Origin: Symbiodinium natans
Taxonomy: Eukaryota; Sar; Dinophyceae; Suessiales; Symbiodiniaceae
NCBI GenBank assembly: GCA_905221605.1
Contig: CAJNDS010000395.1
Span: 62,001-126,000 of the forward strand
DNA: 64,000 nt
Direction of reading: 5' to 3'
Shown: in pieces, positions 13,927 through 23,244 of the stretch
How positions within the stretch are numbered: position 1 is the first letter of the stretch
Layout of the letters: the number at the start of each line of letters is the position of its first letter
Notes under the pieces: model-generated
What the model was told of the DNA's origin: nothing
Databases searched by the model: none
The model's input: only the letters and a program-made list of their open reading frames with translations
Position numbers and translations under genes: made by a program

Positions 13927-14030
13927 AGTGGCTCTCCTCGATGGGCCATCCACGGAAGACCTCCTGGCTGGTGACATTTCCAAGGTTCGCGTAGGCATCG
14001 ACCACTCCATACCTTCTGACTTGACAGATA

Positions 14031-14080
14031 GGGTTTAGGGTTTAGCGTTTAGGGCTAAGGGTTCAGGGTTTAGGGTTTAA
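14031..14080. repeat. Interstitial TTTAGGG array
   Basis: Short G-strand array, opposite in orientation to the arrays on each side (13873-13926 and 14232-14306). Confidence 0.8.
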
Positions 14081-14231
14081 TTAGGGTTCTTTTAAGGTTT
14101 GGGTTTCGGGGCTTTTGGTGCAAATCCGTCAGGCAGCTTCAGCAGCAGATAGTAGATGAAGACGTCAAACCTTGGCAGAGTCATGGAACAAAAAACCATG
14201 GAAGTTTTGTTCAAGGAGGCTCTAAACCTGA

Positions 14232-14306
14232 ACCCTAAACCCTAAACCCTAAACCCTAAACCCTAAACCCTAAACCCTAAACCCTAAACCCTAAACCCTA
14301 AACCCT
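14232..14306. repeat. Longest clean CCCTAAA array in the window
   Basis: About ten consecutive near-perfect CCCTAAA units. Followed to 15059 by DNA with no supportable gene. Confidence 0.9.
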
Positions 14307-15059
14307 CTTCAACCTCTACAGGACAAGCCTTCAGCTTCGCCCGTCAACCGAAGCCCGGGCCGCACAAAGAAAGCTCAACAAATTACATGCAGCAAGTGCA
14401 GCTGCGCTGTATTGGCGCATCACACCAGTGGGCTATACTCTTTACAACAAAAATAAGACGACTTTGAAAACTATACAGACATGGACTGGAACAACTTTTG
14501 CATACATGCGGGAGCGTTGTAGTAGATAGCAAAGACGCGGATAAATATACTCACAGTATTTTCGGATGTCGATATCACTTCGGTGTTGTGTCGGTTCTCC
14601 TAAAATGTGTGTACCTATCAGCTTAGGCTTCTGGGAAGTTATCGTGGAAGGGTTGTCAGGGGCGAGGTTGCCCCAGAGTTTTTGCACTGTATAAGTAGAA
14701 CTACAGACATTTTTTCTCAAGAATCTTGAACTGAATTTCATATAGATACTCTGTGCCATGGACCTTTGCGTTTCATGTGGGCGCCCCACTGTTTTGACTA
14801 CTAAACATGCCCAACTTCAAAGTACGCGGCGTGTATTTGGCTGCGGTGTACGGGGCATATTTCTGGCCCAAGACCCGAGTTTTAAGCACACTCATGTTTT
14901 TGGGCTTCCCGAAACTACATGTTTGGGTAGTAGTTTGTTCGGGTTTTTAAGTGTTGTTGTTTTGGGCTTGCACTCTTGTCGTTGCTCTTGCTGATTTGTG
15001 CGGGGGGAAGACATGTTTAATTTTTGGGCTTGCGTTGCGTGTGCACGCAGGCAGTGCTT

Positions 15060-15455
15060 TTAACTCGAGGAGCTGTCCAACAGCACGACGTCTTCGGCGT
15101 CTTCCAAGGTCTGCTGCAGACCGCGGCCATTAAATAACGGCCCACGACCCTTTGTCGTGGTAGCCACGACTCCGCAGCCGGCCGCGGTGTCTGCATCGCC
15201 CGTCCGGAGCCCAACCTGCTTCCCGCCCTTCTCGCGCACCAGCCGCAGGGCCTCCTTGTGAGCTTTCTTCTCTGCCTCAGTCAGCTTACGGTGCGGCCTT
15301 TTGTTGGCCAGGAGCTCCTTGGCCGCACGCAGGGCCCTCTCCTTGGTGTTCTTTTCTTCTGCACGTCGGGCCAGCTCCTTCCTTTTGCGGTCGCGCAGCA
15401 GCGTCGCGTGGCAGTTCTGCGGACCGAAGAAGACAGGGCGGCCCTTCGCACTCAA
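15060..15455 (-). CDS. Candidate host protein, basic and charged, unknown function
   Basis: A 131-codon frame from an ATG. I do not recognise the family. The first ~85 residues are rich in Lys, Arg, Glu and Ala and probably form a long charged helix; the tail is Gly/Thr-rich and ends in a run of serines. Codons strongly favour G or C in the third position (AAG, GAG, CTG, GCC), unlike the chance frames nearby. That is my main reason for calling it real. A 219-codon frame overlaps on the plus strand but ends in low-complexity proline and lysine. It could be one exon of a longer gene. Confidence 0.45.
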   Translation of the reverse strand: MSAKGRPVFFGPQNCHATLLRDRKRKELARRAEEKNTKERALRAAKELLANKRPHRKLTEAEKKAHKEALRLVREKGGKQVGLRTGDADTAAGCGVVATTTKGRGPLFNGRGLQQTLEDAEDVVLLDSSSS

Positions 15456-16464
15456 CTGAACGTTCCTGATTCCCAGATTCTTTGGCCCTGCGAAGCCTTG
15501 TCAAAGCTTGTCCTTGCTGAAGCTTGTGCTCAGCACTTGCAAGAAAGTACTGGGTTTGAGCTGGCCACACTTCTGGCGAAACATCCACTGGTTCACCATG
15601 GCAGCGATTTGCGGATTGGCTCTGTTATTGCCTGGTTTTGGGCTTGCACTGTCCGGGTTTCGGGTTTTGGGCTGCTGGAGATTCAGGACATGAACGTTAT
15701 TAGTCCCGCCCCCCCCTTCCCCCCCCTTCCCCTCCCCTCACCCCCCCAAAACAGAAGAGGCATGAAGAAAAAACAGAAGTGTACAACTGAGGTCAAAAAT
15801 GGCGCGGGAGGAAAAGTGAAGGAAGTGTCGCAAATACCCAGCCAAAACACGAAAAAAACGAAGATGCACCGCGGCCAAGTACACGCCGCGTTCCAACTAC
15901 ATACACAATCGAAGTAAAACAAGAAACACGCTTTACTTAAACCAAGCAGTCGATAGTTGCAAGCTCATCATCACAAACCCTTGAACACGACACCAGATGT
16001 CTGAAACGAGAAAAAAACCCTCAAAGACATTCTCAACCCAACATGCATGTCTGCCTTCGCAAACACGTCTAACCAAGGTCCAAACCCAAAGTAAACACAA
16101 CTAGTGTTGCCCTGACGACTAATTAAAGCGCTCAAACCGGTTTAGGCTTTATGGTTGAGATTTAGGGTTTCCTTAGTAAACAGTAACAGCGCCTATCTTT
16201 TCCAATCCACGCAAAAAAACCCACAGCCTTCGCCCGAACTGGGTTTCCAGGGATGCCCGAAACCCAAAACTTTATGAGTTTTAAAAATTCTACCTTTAAC
16301 GGTGAAATTTGAAAAATTGAAAAAACATAAAGATTTCGGTTTCACGCGTGTCCGGAAACCCTAAAATTTATTACACAATTTATAACATATGCGAAATTCA
16401 TAAAATCTATAAAAAAAAATATATAAAGCGTCCGTCTAATTTGCCTAAGTACAGGAGGAAGCTT
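15456..16464. other. Host DNA bordering the retrotransposon, AT-rich at its right end
   Basis: No gene seen. From ~16270 to 16440 the DNA is AT-rich and shares a diverged ~100-bp stretch with the DNA beyond the other end of the retrotransposon (near 23259-23311). Confidence 0.5.
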
Positions 16465-16728
16465 CACAAACCCCGCACACGAATCCCTCACATCCAAAAA
16501 GGCATGCCTCCCATCACCCTTCCCACCTGACACGAGCAACATCTTCACTGACACCGACCTTTTTGGCCAGCGCTGTGAGCTTCGTTGGGTATTCACAGCC
16601 ATACCTCGGAATCCTGCAAATGGTCCTCCTGGCCTTCTGCAGTGCAGTATAATTGGAACAGTCTCAGACTGTCGACCGCTTGCAGGCAACCAGCTGAAGC
16701 AAACGAGGATATGTCAACAGGACCCCAA
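16465..16728 (-). repeat. DIRS element repeat B2 (3' terminal)
   Basis: 264 bp, reading as identical to B1 at 16878-17141. It forms the 3' end of the element on the minus strand. Confidence 0.9.
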
Positions 16729-16789
16729 ACTGTTGCTGGCATTGCCGATTCGTTCGCGAAATTTTTCGGGTGGGTGCATAGGGGAGGGA

Positions 16790-16883
16790 AGGAAAAATCT
16801 TCGAGGCTCCCACAGCTGAGGATTCATCAGCTTCGTTTGTGCAGTGTAACAAGTTCATGCTTCACATGTAACACCTACACAAA
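16790..16883 (-). repeat. DIRS element repeat A2 (internal)
   Basis: 94 bp matching A1 at 23151-23244 with one difference. It overlaps B1 by six bases at the internal junction. Confidence 0.9.
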
Positions 16884-17141
16884 CCCCGCACACGAATCCC
16901 TCACATCCAAAAAGGCATGCCTCCCATCACCCTTCCCACCTGACACGAGCAACATCTTCACTGACACCGACCTTTTTGGCCAGCGCTGTGAGCTTCGTTG
17001 GGTATTCACAGCCATACCTCGGAATCCTGCAAATGGTCCTCCTGGCCTTCTGCAGTGCAGTATAATTGGAACAGTCTCAGACTGTCGACCGCTTGCAGGC
17101 AACCAGCTGAAGCAAACGAGGATATGTCAACAGGACCCCAA
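16878..17141 (-). repeat. DIRS element repeat B1 (internal)
   Basis: 264 bp direct copy of B2. It lies just downstream of the recombinase gene on the minus strand. Confidence 0.9.
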
Positions 17142-17232
17142 CGATGCTGTACTCATCCCAACGTTGCTACAGTGTCAGGCCTCATCATCGGACTCTATCA
17201 AGCGAAGAAAAGCGGCATTTTCTATGTGATCT

Positions 17233-18819
17233 TCAGAGACGTAGTTGAGCACCGCTTGGCTCTTCCATTCTGGCTTTCCCTGCTCGAAAGGCCTTCCATG
17301 TGTATCTTTCCGGGCCCAAGACACCCAACAAGTTGAGGGAGTTATGGAACAGTTTCAAGCAGTCATGTCTTGAGCGAGTCACCACTGAATCTCCTGAGCT
17401 GCATGCTTTTGATCTCTCTCCCAAGCGATGGCCTACGCACAATACGCTACGCTCTCCATTGCAACAGCACGGCCTGGACAAGAGTGACCCCTGTGGCCGA
17501 TGCTTCCTGTGTCGGAGGCGCAAATGCGCACAGAACTGCGCATCCACAGTGAGCGCGGAGCGCCGGCCATCCGGAAGGATGTGCAGCTCACTGCGATCCC
17601 CGTACTGGAGGGGAATGCCCTCACTTGGCACCCTGAGCAAAAACTGCCAAGCCACCAAGAACAGATCACCCAAGTCCTCAAAACCAGGTCTTTCACTGCA
17701 GAGAGTGACCAGCCTTGCCACCATATCTTCGGTGAGCAAAGGCTTGTCTGACAGTTGCCCAGGCAAACTTTCAATGTAGTGCTTGTCCAAGCCTCGCAAA
17801 ACCATCTGCACTTCTGGATCAAACCACGCGCAATCCAGTCTGTGGAGCACGCACGCCCAACGAACATACGAAACATAGTTCCGGGCCGTGCCTGGGTTTT
17901 GAAAGATGGCAACAAAATAAACTATGTCTCTGGCACACTTCGGCGGGAGGGTCTCCTCGGGGCGATACTGCAAAACGGTCACAGCAAATTGATGCCAGCA
18001 ACGCAGGCCCGAAGCCACCGAGGCTAGGCTCCTCTTCTGAGTAGACGCCTTCAAGCTCGCTGCTTTGATCTCCAGCATACGCTGCGCCTCGTGAGCTTGT
18101 ATTTTTGCCAGAGCCGCAACGCGATCCCGAGGACCCCCGGGAGAAACATTCAAGCCATCAGCCTCTGCCCAGAACTCATTGGCCTGACATGCCACTGCAT
18201 CTGCCGAAATGTGCTGCGCTTCCAATTTGGGTTGCCCACTCGAAATTCTTGCCCTTTTGACAGTCTCAGCATTCGTGACTGCATCAAGAGCCTTGAACAG
18301 TAACGTCTGGACCCTCGCATTGTCCGACCAGGACTTCAAGTCTTTACGATACAAGCCATCCAGTTGTTGTAGTTGTTCGAAGCCTTTGGACACAAGGACC
18401 AAGGCAGCCTCAAGATGCCACAGTTCACAGACTGCGGATGCTTCCATTAACTGCAGCGAATCACGCAGCTGATGCACTTTCATCAGAAAGTCCGAAGGCG
18501 CTCGTCCCCCAAATGGCTTGGCCGGTGCGCTTTTGGTCCCTGATCTATCCGAGCTACTGTGTGTACGCCACTGCTTCAATAGCGCAGCTCGTCTTGCGCG
18601 CCAATCAGCTGGCAACATCCGCCACACCTCTTCGGAGTGCAAAACCACGCCAGCGCCCGATCGATGTAAAACATGGACATTCACTGTCAGACGTTCAGCT
18701 GCCCTTAATTGCGCGCTCAGCCTGTCAGCAAAATTGCACGTCCAAACTTGTATAGTTTCCTGGACCCATCTCTGAGCCAACCAAACGTGGTTTCGGAGGC
18801 TCTCGTCCAGAGAAGACAT
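17233..18819 (-). pseudogene. DIRS tyrosine recombinase, C-terminal end damaged
   Basis: 528-codon frame. After a ~270-residue N-terminal region there is a phage-integrase-type core. Catalytic Arg I fits R396 (LLRVPSEG). The box II region reads KAFRAGKA with R512, where Lys509 stands in the usual His position of HxxR. The frame then stops about 15 codons later. The sequence expected to carry the nucleophile Tyr (QAVLNYVSED) lies immediately downstream in another frame, and the usual ~12-15 residues between box II and the Tyr segment seem to be missing. I infer a small deletion with frameshift, so this copy is probably inactive. In an intact element the enzyme joins circular cDNA to the genome. 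Confidence 0.8.
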
Positions 18820-18996
18820 GGATCAACCGAGACCATATGAGGGAGCTCCAGCCTGCCCATTGAGCAAGCGGCTGCAAAGGGAAAGTGAGCATCAAAGACC
18901 GAATCGTATAATATCAAAAAAAAACCAACTATATATATTGCCTGTGTAACATGGACTCTGCTGCACATGCTAGAGCAAAAGGCGTAACAACTGTTA

Positions 18997-21813
18997 TCAC
19001 TGCTCAATGCTTGGAATCTCCCACAGAGTGTGCACCCACGACGGAAGCTCTGGAGGAACAAACGTGGCCTTCAAACATGCCAACAACTGAAGCCTGTCTC
19101 CCGTGGGACCGTCCGCGATGTTCGCAGCGCTTTCAACGCGTCCCACATGGAGGTCGACTCCAGCGGCCGCAATTTCAAGCCACAGCCGTCCAATGCACAA
19201 GGAGGTTTCATCGTTACCCCCGCTGCCGTGGGATATCGCGTGCAGGACTGAGTCATTGTCAACAAAATTTAGCCACAAACTAGCTTGCAAAAGCTTCTTG
19301 AATGTGGCCCAAGCTAAAAGAACTGCAAGAAACTCTTGAAATCCGATTTGATGATCACCTCTGGGCTGCAACAGCCGCCAGACTTGATCTGGCGCGCGCG
19401 CGCGCGTCCAGTAGAAAGTTCCTTGAAAGTGCGACTCACCTGATGCGTCCGTCCACGAAGTTTCCGAGGGACGCATCAGAGGGGTGAGTACCCGCACTGA
19501 AGTAGGGCAACACTCAAGGTACTTGAGAAACCATTCGCAAGCTTGGCGCAACAGAGGTGATGTAGCATTGCCGTACAGTGGCTTGTGCGCTTGGGCATGA
19601 AACGGTTTGATGAAAGCCCTGCCAACCCTGTTGCCCGAGAGTGTGACAGAGAAGGACAAACGGCCTGCCAACTTTGAGGCATCACCAGGGGTCAGCTTTC
19701 CAGACAAGATGACGCGAAGCAACTGATCACGATATTTGACTGCCTTCACTGGGTCCACGCGGGTGCTCAATTGACGCCGGGGCCAATCTATCCTACACTC
19801 CGCACCCAGAACAATCAATAAAATATCGTTCTCAGCAGACTTGTCATCATCGACTGGAAAGCCCAACAACTTGGAGACGACGGTCAAAATTCGACCAGCG
19901 TGCCATCGAACCCCCAACCGAGATGCCCCGAAGAAGTCATCCACATAGCGGGCAGCAGGGCACAAGAACAGGGCCTGCAGGATGCTGCAGAGCATAAAGC
20001 CGACACGGTGCCACGCGTATACCGCGGACACAGTGCCAAACGGCATGCCTTTGTGCTGAGCAACCATCAAACAGCTATCATGCAGCCACACCGTCCACGC
20101 AAAGACTAAATGAGCAACCCTTATGGGAACTCGTCTGAAAGCTTTGGAGATGTCTCTCTTCCACAGCAGAACCTTGCAATCTTGCTGAAAGTAGGCCAAC
20201 GTCATGCTGGCAAGATCATCCAACGTGTTATGACGAATCTTGTCACAAGGCACGGCGGCGGCATTAATCATGCTTTCGGTTTCATGGTCGACGATCCTGG
20301 TACGCCAACCCTTCGAGCGTTCCTCTCTGACAGGAATTCTTCTAGTCAGAGACAGATGTGAGACATCTTCTGGAACCAAGGCTCTGGGGAAGGACATGAA
20401 ACCCAGCTTTGCGTCTTCAACTGTTTGCGGCAAGATGTCAGCAGAAAACGGCAGCTCAGAAACTGCTCCCAACACTTTGCGGTTGATCACTTGACGAGAG
20501 GACTCAAGCTCTCGGACAGTGAGGTCAGCTTCAAACTTTTGGTCCACAGAGTCACCCTCACACGGCGGCAGTTCGCCCACCAGAGGGAAACCGAACTGCA
20601 AGTCGTGAAGAAATTGCGCATGCGGCAGCTCACATTGTTGCAGCAACACTTTCCACAACGGGCCGTGAATTGCCGACGCGTGCGCGTGCAGTTCCACGGG
20701 CGCGCAACGTGTCCACTCTTTGTGCTCCAGCTCCATCTTGGCATGCACGCGCAAGCACTTCTCTAGAAGCGACAGGCGGAAGGCGTCAACGCTTGCGGCA
20801 TCTTGCTGGCACTCAAAGGTAACCGCTTGTTGCACGATCGCCGGCAGCTCTTTTTGAGTTTCACCTGGATGCGATGCCTGCAGCGCAAAAGCAACGTGTT
20901 CCAGCGGGCTCAACCCTTTAACAGCTCTCAAGCCACTTGGCACTAACTTCCAGTGAACGCAGCAGTTCGCCACTACCTCCGACTCAGCTTGTTGCAAGGC
21001 CAATGGCAGGTGATGTGACTTGACCCGAATTGAGTCCGACATTTCTCTCAAATCGCCGCCAAGACTTGCCCACGTCAAAGTTTGGCTAACTGCGTCTGCA
21101 AACTTAAGACCCAACAGCGGTGGGTACGTTTGGGCAAGGTGTGTGCGAAATTGGTGCTTCCCCTTAAACAAAGCCAACCCTCGGAGTTTCACCTTAGGTC
21201 CTCGCCACGGCAAGACTCCTTCTGCTAGCACGTGCAGAAAAGGGGAGTTGTGTACGACAAGTGTGGGCTTGCAGCAAGGCACAAAGTATTCGGAAAACTG
21301 GAACCTTACAGCTGCTACCCCTTCGCTGTGTCGCAGCTCAATTGTTTGCGGGAGGACCCAAAGCCAGGAATACTCAGGGTTTTCTATAGAGAAGAATCGC
21401 CCATGTTTTGCTTGGCAACAGCACAAATTCAGGGAAAATTTGGCAAGCTCATTGCCTTTGGCAACTAACTGCGCTTGATGCTTTGTTAAATCACCACGGC
21501 CAAGTGGACAAGCTGTGGTTCTAAGTTGGGGGCACCTTGCCCAAGTCATGCTTTGACACGGCGTTCCCAAATGCACCCAAAACAATGCACCGGCCTCTGC
21601 CAACTGCAAAATGGCACGGCCATGCACAGTGACATCGAACTCCTGTCCATAGCGCAGATCCCATGGCATGTATGGGCCAACGTCAGTCAGGCTCATGGCT
21701 AACCTGAGAACGCAATCACCAGCAAAGACTTCCAAAAACGAAGCTGGAGGGTCACCGGCACACGCGAGACCATCAGGCGTCACTTGCGGCAAGCGCAGCA
21801 AGGCCGCAGGCAT
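18997..21813 (-). CDS. DIRS polyprotein: methyltransferase-like, reverse transcriptase, RNase H
   Basis: Intact 938 codons. Residues ~26-150 look like a C5 cytosine methyltransferase fold: FLEVFAG (26-32), GTPCQS with Cys86, and ENP at 144-146. DIRS elements are known to carry a methyltransferase, though often of another type. The reverse transcriptase occupies roughly 450-720, with YVDD at 623-626 (Asp625/626 catalytic). RNase H follows with candidate acidic residues Asp789, Glu827, Asp852 and Asp901. Role: copying the element RNA. The frame is the same as the preceding gag end, separated only by one TGA and 14 sense codons, so expression may be by read-through or reinitiation at 21813. The start is the first ATG after that stop. 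Confidence 0.88.
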   Translation of the reverse strand: MPAALLRLPQVTPDGLACAGDPPASFLEVFAGDCVLRLAMSLTDVGPYMPWDLRYGQEFDVTVHGRAILQLAEAGALFWVHLGTPCQSMTWARCPQLRTTACPLGRGDLTKHQAQLVAKGNELAKFSLNLCCCQAKHGRFFSIENPEYSWLWVLPQTIELRHSEGVAAVRFQFSEYFVPCCKPTLVVHNSPFLHVLAEGVLPWRGPKVKLRGLALFKGKHQFRTHLAQTYPPLLGLKFADAVSQTLTWASLGGDLREMSDSIRVKSHHLPLALQQAESEVVANCCVHWKLVPSGLRAVKGLSPLEHVAFALQASHPGETQKELPAIVQQAVTFECQQDAASVDAFRLSLLEKCLRVHAKMELEHKEWTRCAPVELHAHASAIHGPLWKVLLQQCELPHAQFLHDLQFGFPLVGELPPCEGDSVDQKFEADLTVRELESSRQVINRKVLGAVSELPFSADILPQTVEDAKLGFMSFPRALVPEDVSHLSLTRRIPVREERSKGWRTRIVDHETESMINAAAVPCDKIRHNTLDDLASMTLAYFQQDCKVLLWKRDISKAFRRVPIRVAHLVFAWTVWLHDSCLMVAQHKGMPFGTVSAVYAWHRVGFMLCSILQALFLCPAARYVDDFFGASRLGVRWHAGRILTVVSKLLGFPVDDDKSAENDILLIVLGAECRIDWPRRQLSTRVDPVKAVKYRDQLLRVILSGKLTPGDASKLAGRLSFSVTLSGNRVGRAFIKPFHAQAHKPLYGNATSPLLRQACEWFLKYLECCPTSVRVLTPLMRPSETSWTDASGESHFQGTFYWTRARAPDQVWRLLQPRGDHQIGFQEFLAVLLAWATFKKLLQASLWLNFVDNDSVLHAISHGSGGNDETSLCIGRLWLEIAAAGVDLHVGRVESAANIADGPTGDRLQLLACLKATFVPPELPSWVHTLWEIPSIEQ

Positions 21814-21855
21814 GTCTGTGTCTGGCAGCCAAGAGCATGCGCCGGTGTCCCCTGC

Positions 21856-23099
21856 TCAGTTTCCTCTCTTTCTGTACTGCTGCTGTTCTTTTCTCTGCTT
21901 CTGTTTCTGAAACCACTTCTGTGTCTTCAACTCCTTGGCCGACAACTTCCGCTCCTCTGGCTGACCCCCGGTGTTGGCAGTTGTGGTGTTCACCGTCGCA
22001 GACGCAGCAGCTTTCTCCAGAATGCCCTTCTGAGCCGCTGCCAAACTCTTGGTAACCAACTCTGCTTTCTTTTGCGCAGCTTCCGCTGCGGCCAGCTGTT
22101 GCGTAACCTTCTCGTCCATCCTTGAAGACGCACTTGCAGGTCCACTGCCTTCAACCTCTGTGATCTGCACGACAACGCTGAGCCTCTGCATGACAATCTC
22201 TTTGAGGTCCTTGTCAAGCTTCTGAGTCTCAGAGTTCAGGTCAAATGAAGGATCTTTCTTGTCAGCTCTGCGAGCCCAGAGCTTCCTTGCCATTTCATCA
22301 TACAGAAAGCAGCGTAAGGAGGACGTGAGCGAAGCCTCTCCTGCTCGCAGAGTTGCAGCACGACATCTTGATGAGCCAGAACCTGTGGCATGGTGATGTG
22401 CTGTGCAGACACTGCTGCCACGGCCCATCGCCAGAAAGCTGCCGACCACTGCGGCACCGACCTGAAGAAGCGTGGGGTTGAGGTAGCACTTTTGAGCGCC
22501 CTGGTGAGGTCACCTAAGCTCCCAATCGGGGAAGTGCTGGCCAAACTAAGCTCTTCCTCATCTCGCCAGGAAAATTTCCCCCCGACGTTGTCGCCGGGCA
22601 CCCACAGCGGAAGGGTATCCTTTGCCGTCAAGTCCACGAACAGGAAGGGCGTTTTTCCATTCTTTCGTGCCTCATCCGTGTGAGCTTGCAACACGTCGAA
22701 CAAGGCTTGGTCAGGCTGCAAGTGATATTGCAATCCTGTCAGGTGTGCTTTGGATAACAAGTCCTGCGCGTCCGTCGTCTTCATTGGTGCCATAGCTGCA
22801 GCCAAGGCCGTAGCACTGGCTGTCACGCTTCCGGCACCTGTCAAAGCCATGCTTTGCGACACCTGTACTCGTCGAGCTTTGGCAGCTGCTTCTACATTCC
22901 GAAGTGTTCGCCGGGCCAGTGCAAGAGCGGGTGGAGAATCTGTTATGGCATTTGTCAAGGAATCCTCAGTCAGCCCTTCAGCATCCCAAGGAGTTGCAGC
23001 ATGCAACACATCCTTAAAGACAGTTACCACCCTGTCGCGAATAGCTGCCTGCGGGGGCGACTGCTCCGCACTAGAGATAAACTCTTCCCAGCTTGCCAT
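21856..23099 (-). pseudogene. DIRS gag-like ORF, frameshifted
   Basis: Starts at ATG 23099 (MASWEEF). The first frame runs to 22236. From about 22304 the coherent reading continues in another frame (LYDEMARKLWARRADKK) to the TGA at 21856, giving ~414 residues in total. The switch looks like loss of one base near 22302-22306. The N-terminal part is Ala-rich and helical; the C-terminal part is rich in Lys, Gln and Glu with a likely coiled coil. Its position before RT and its charge fit a gag or nucleocapsid protein, but I see no zinc knuckle. Confidence 0.65.
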
Positions 23100-23150
23100 T
23101 GCCCGATTCTGTGGGATAAGCCCTCGAGGGAAAGATGAAGGAAAAATCTA

Positions 23151-23244
23151 AGGAAAAATCTTCGAGGCTCCCACAGCTGAGGATTCATCAGCTTCGTTTG
23201 TGCAGTGTAACAAGTTCATGCTTCACATGTAACACCTATACAAA
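23151..23244 (-). repeat. DIRS element repeat A1 (5' terminal)
   Basis: 94 bp, with one mismatch to A2 at 16790-16883. It marks the 5' end of the element on the minus strand. Confidence 0.9.

Larger units (their letters stand above)
16465..23244 (-). mobile_element. DIRS/PAT-like tyrosine-recombinase retrotransposon
   Basis: Read on the minus strand the order is A1 (23244-23151), gag-like ORF, methyltransferase-like/RT/RNase H ORF, tyrosine recombinase ORF, B1 (17141-16878), A2 (16883-16790), B2 (16728-16465). This is the split-direct-repeat layout (A1-ORFs-B1-A2-B2) known for PAT-like members of the DIRS order. Such elements integrate as circles by a tyrosine recombinase and lack LTRs and a DDE integrase. 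The internal B1/A2 junction overlaps by CACAAA (minus TTTGTG), and TTTGT is also found at both outer ends, as expected for circle-based integration. The B copies read as identical and the A copies differ at one base, so insertion is recent. Gag and recombinase frames are nevertheless broken. Confidence 0.88.

Noticed and set aside
15258-15917. 219-codon plus-strand frame
   Set aside because: Antisense to a better frame at 15060-15455 and ends in proline and lysine low complexity.
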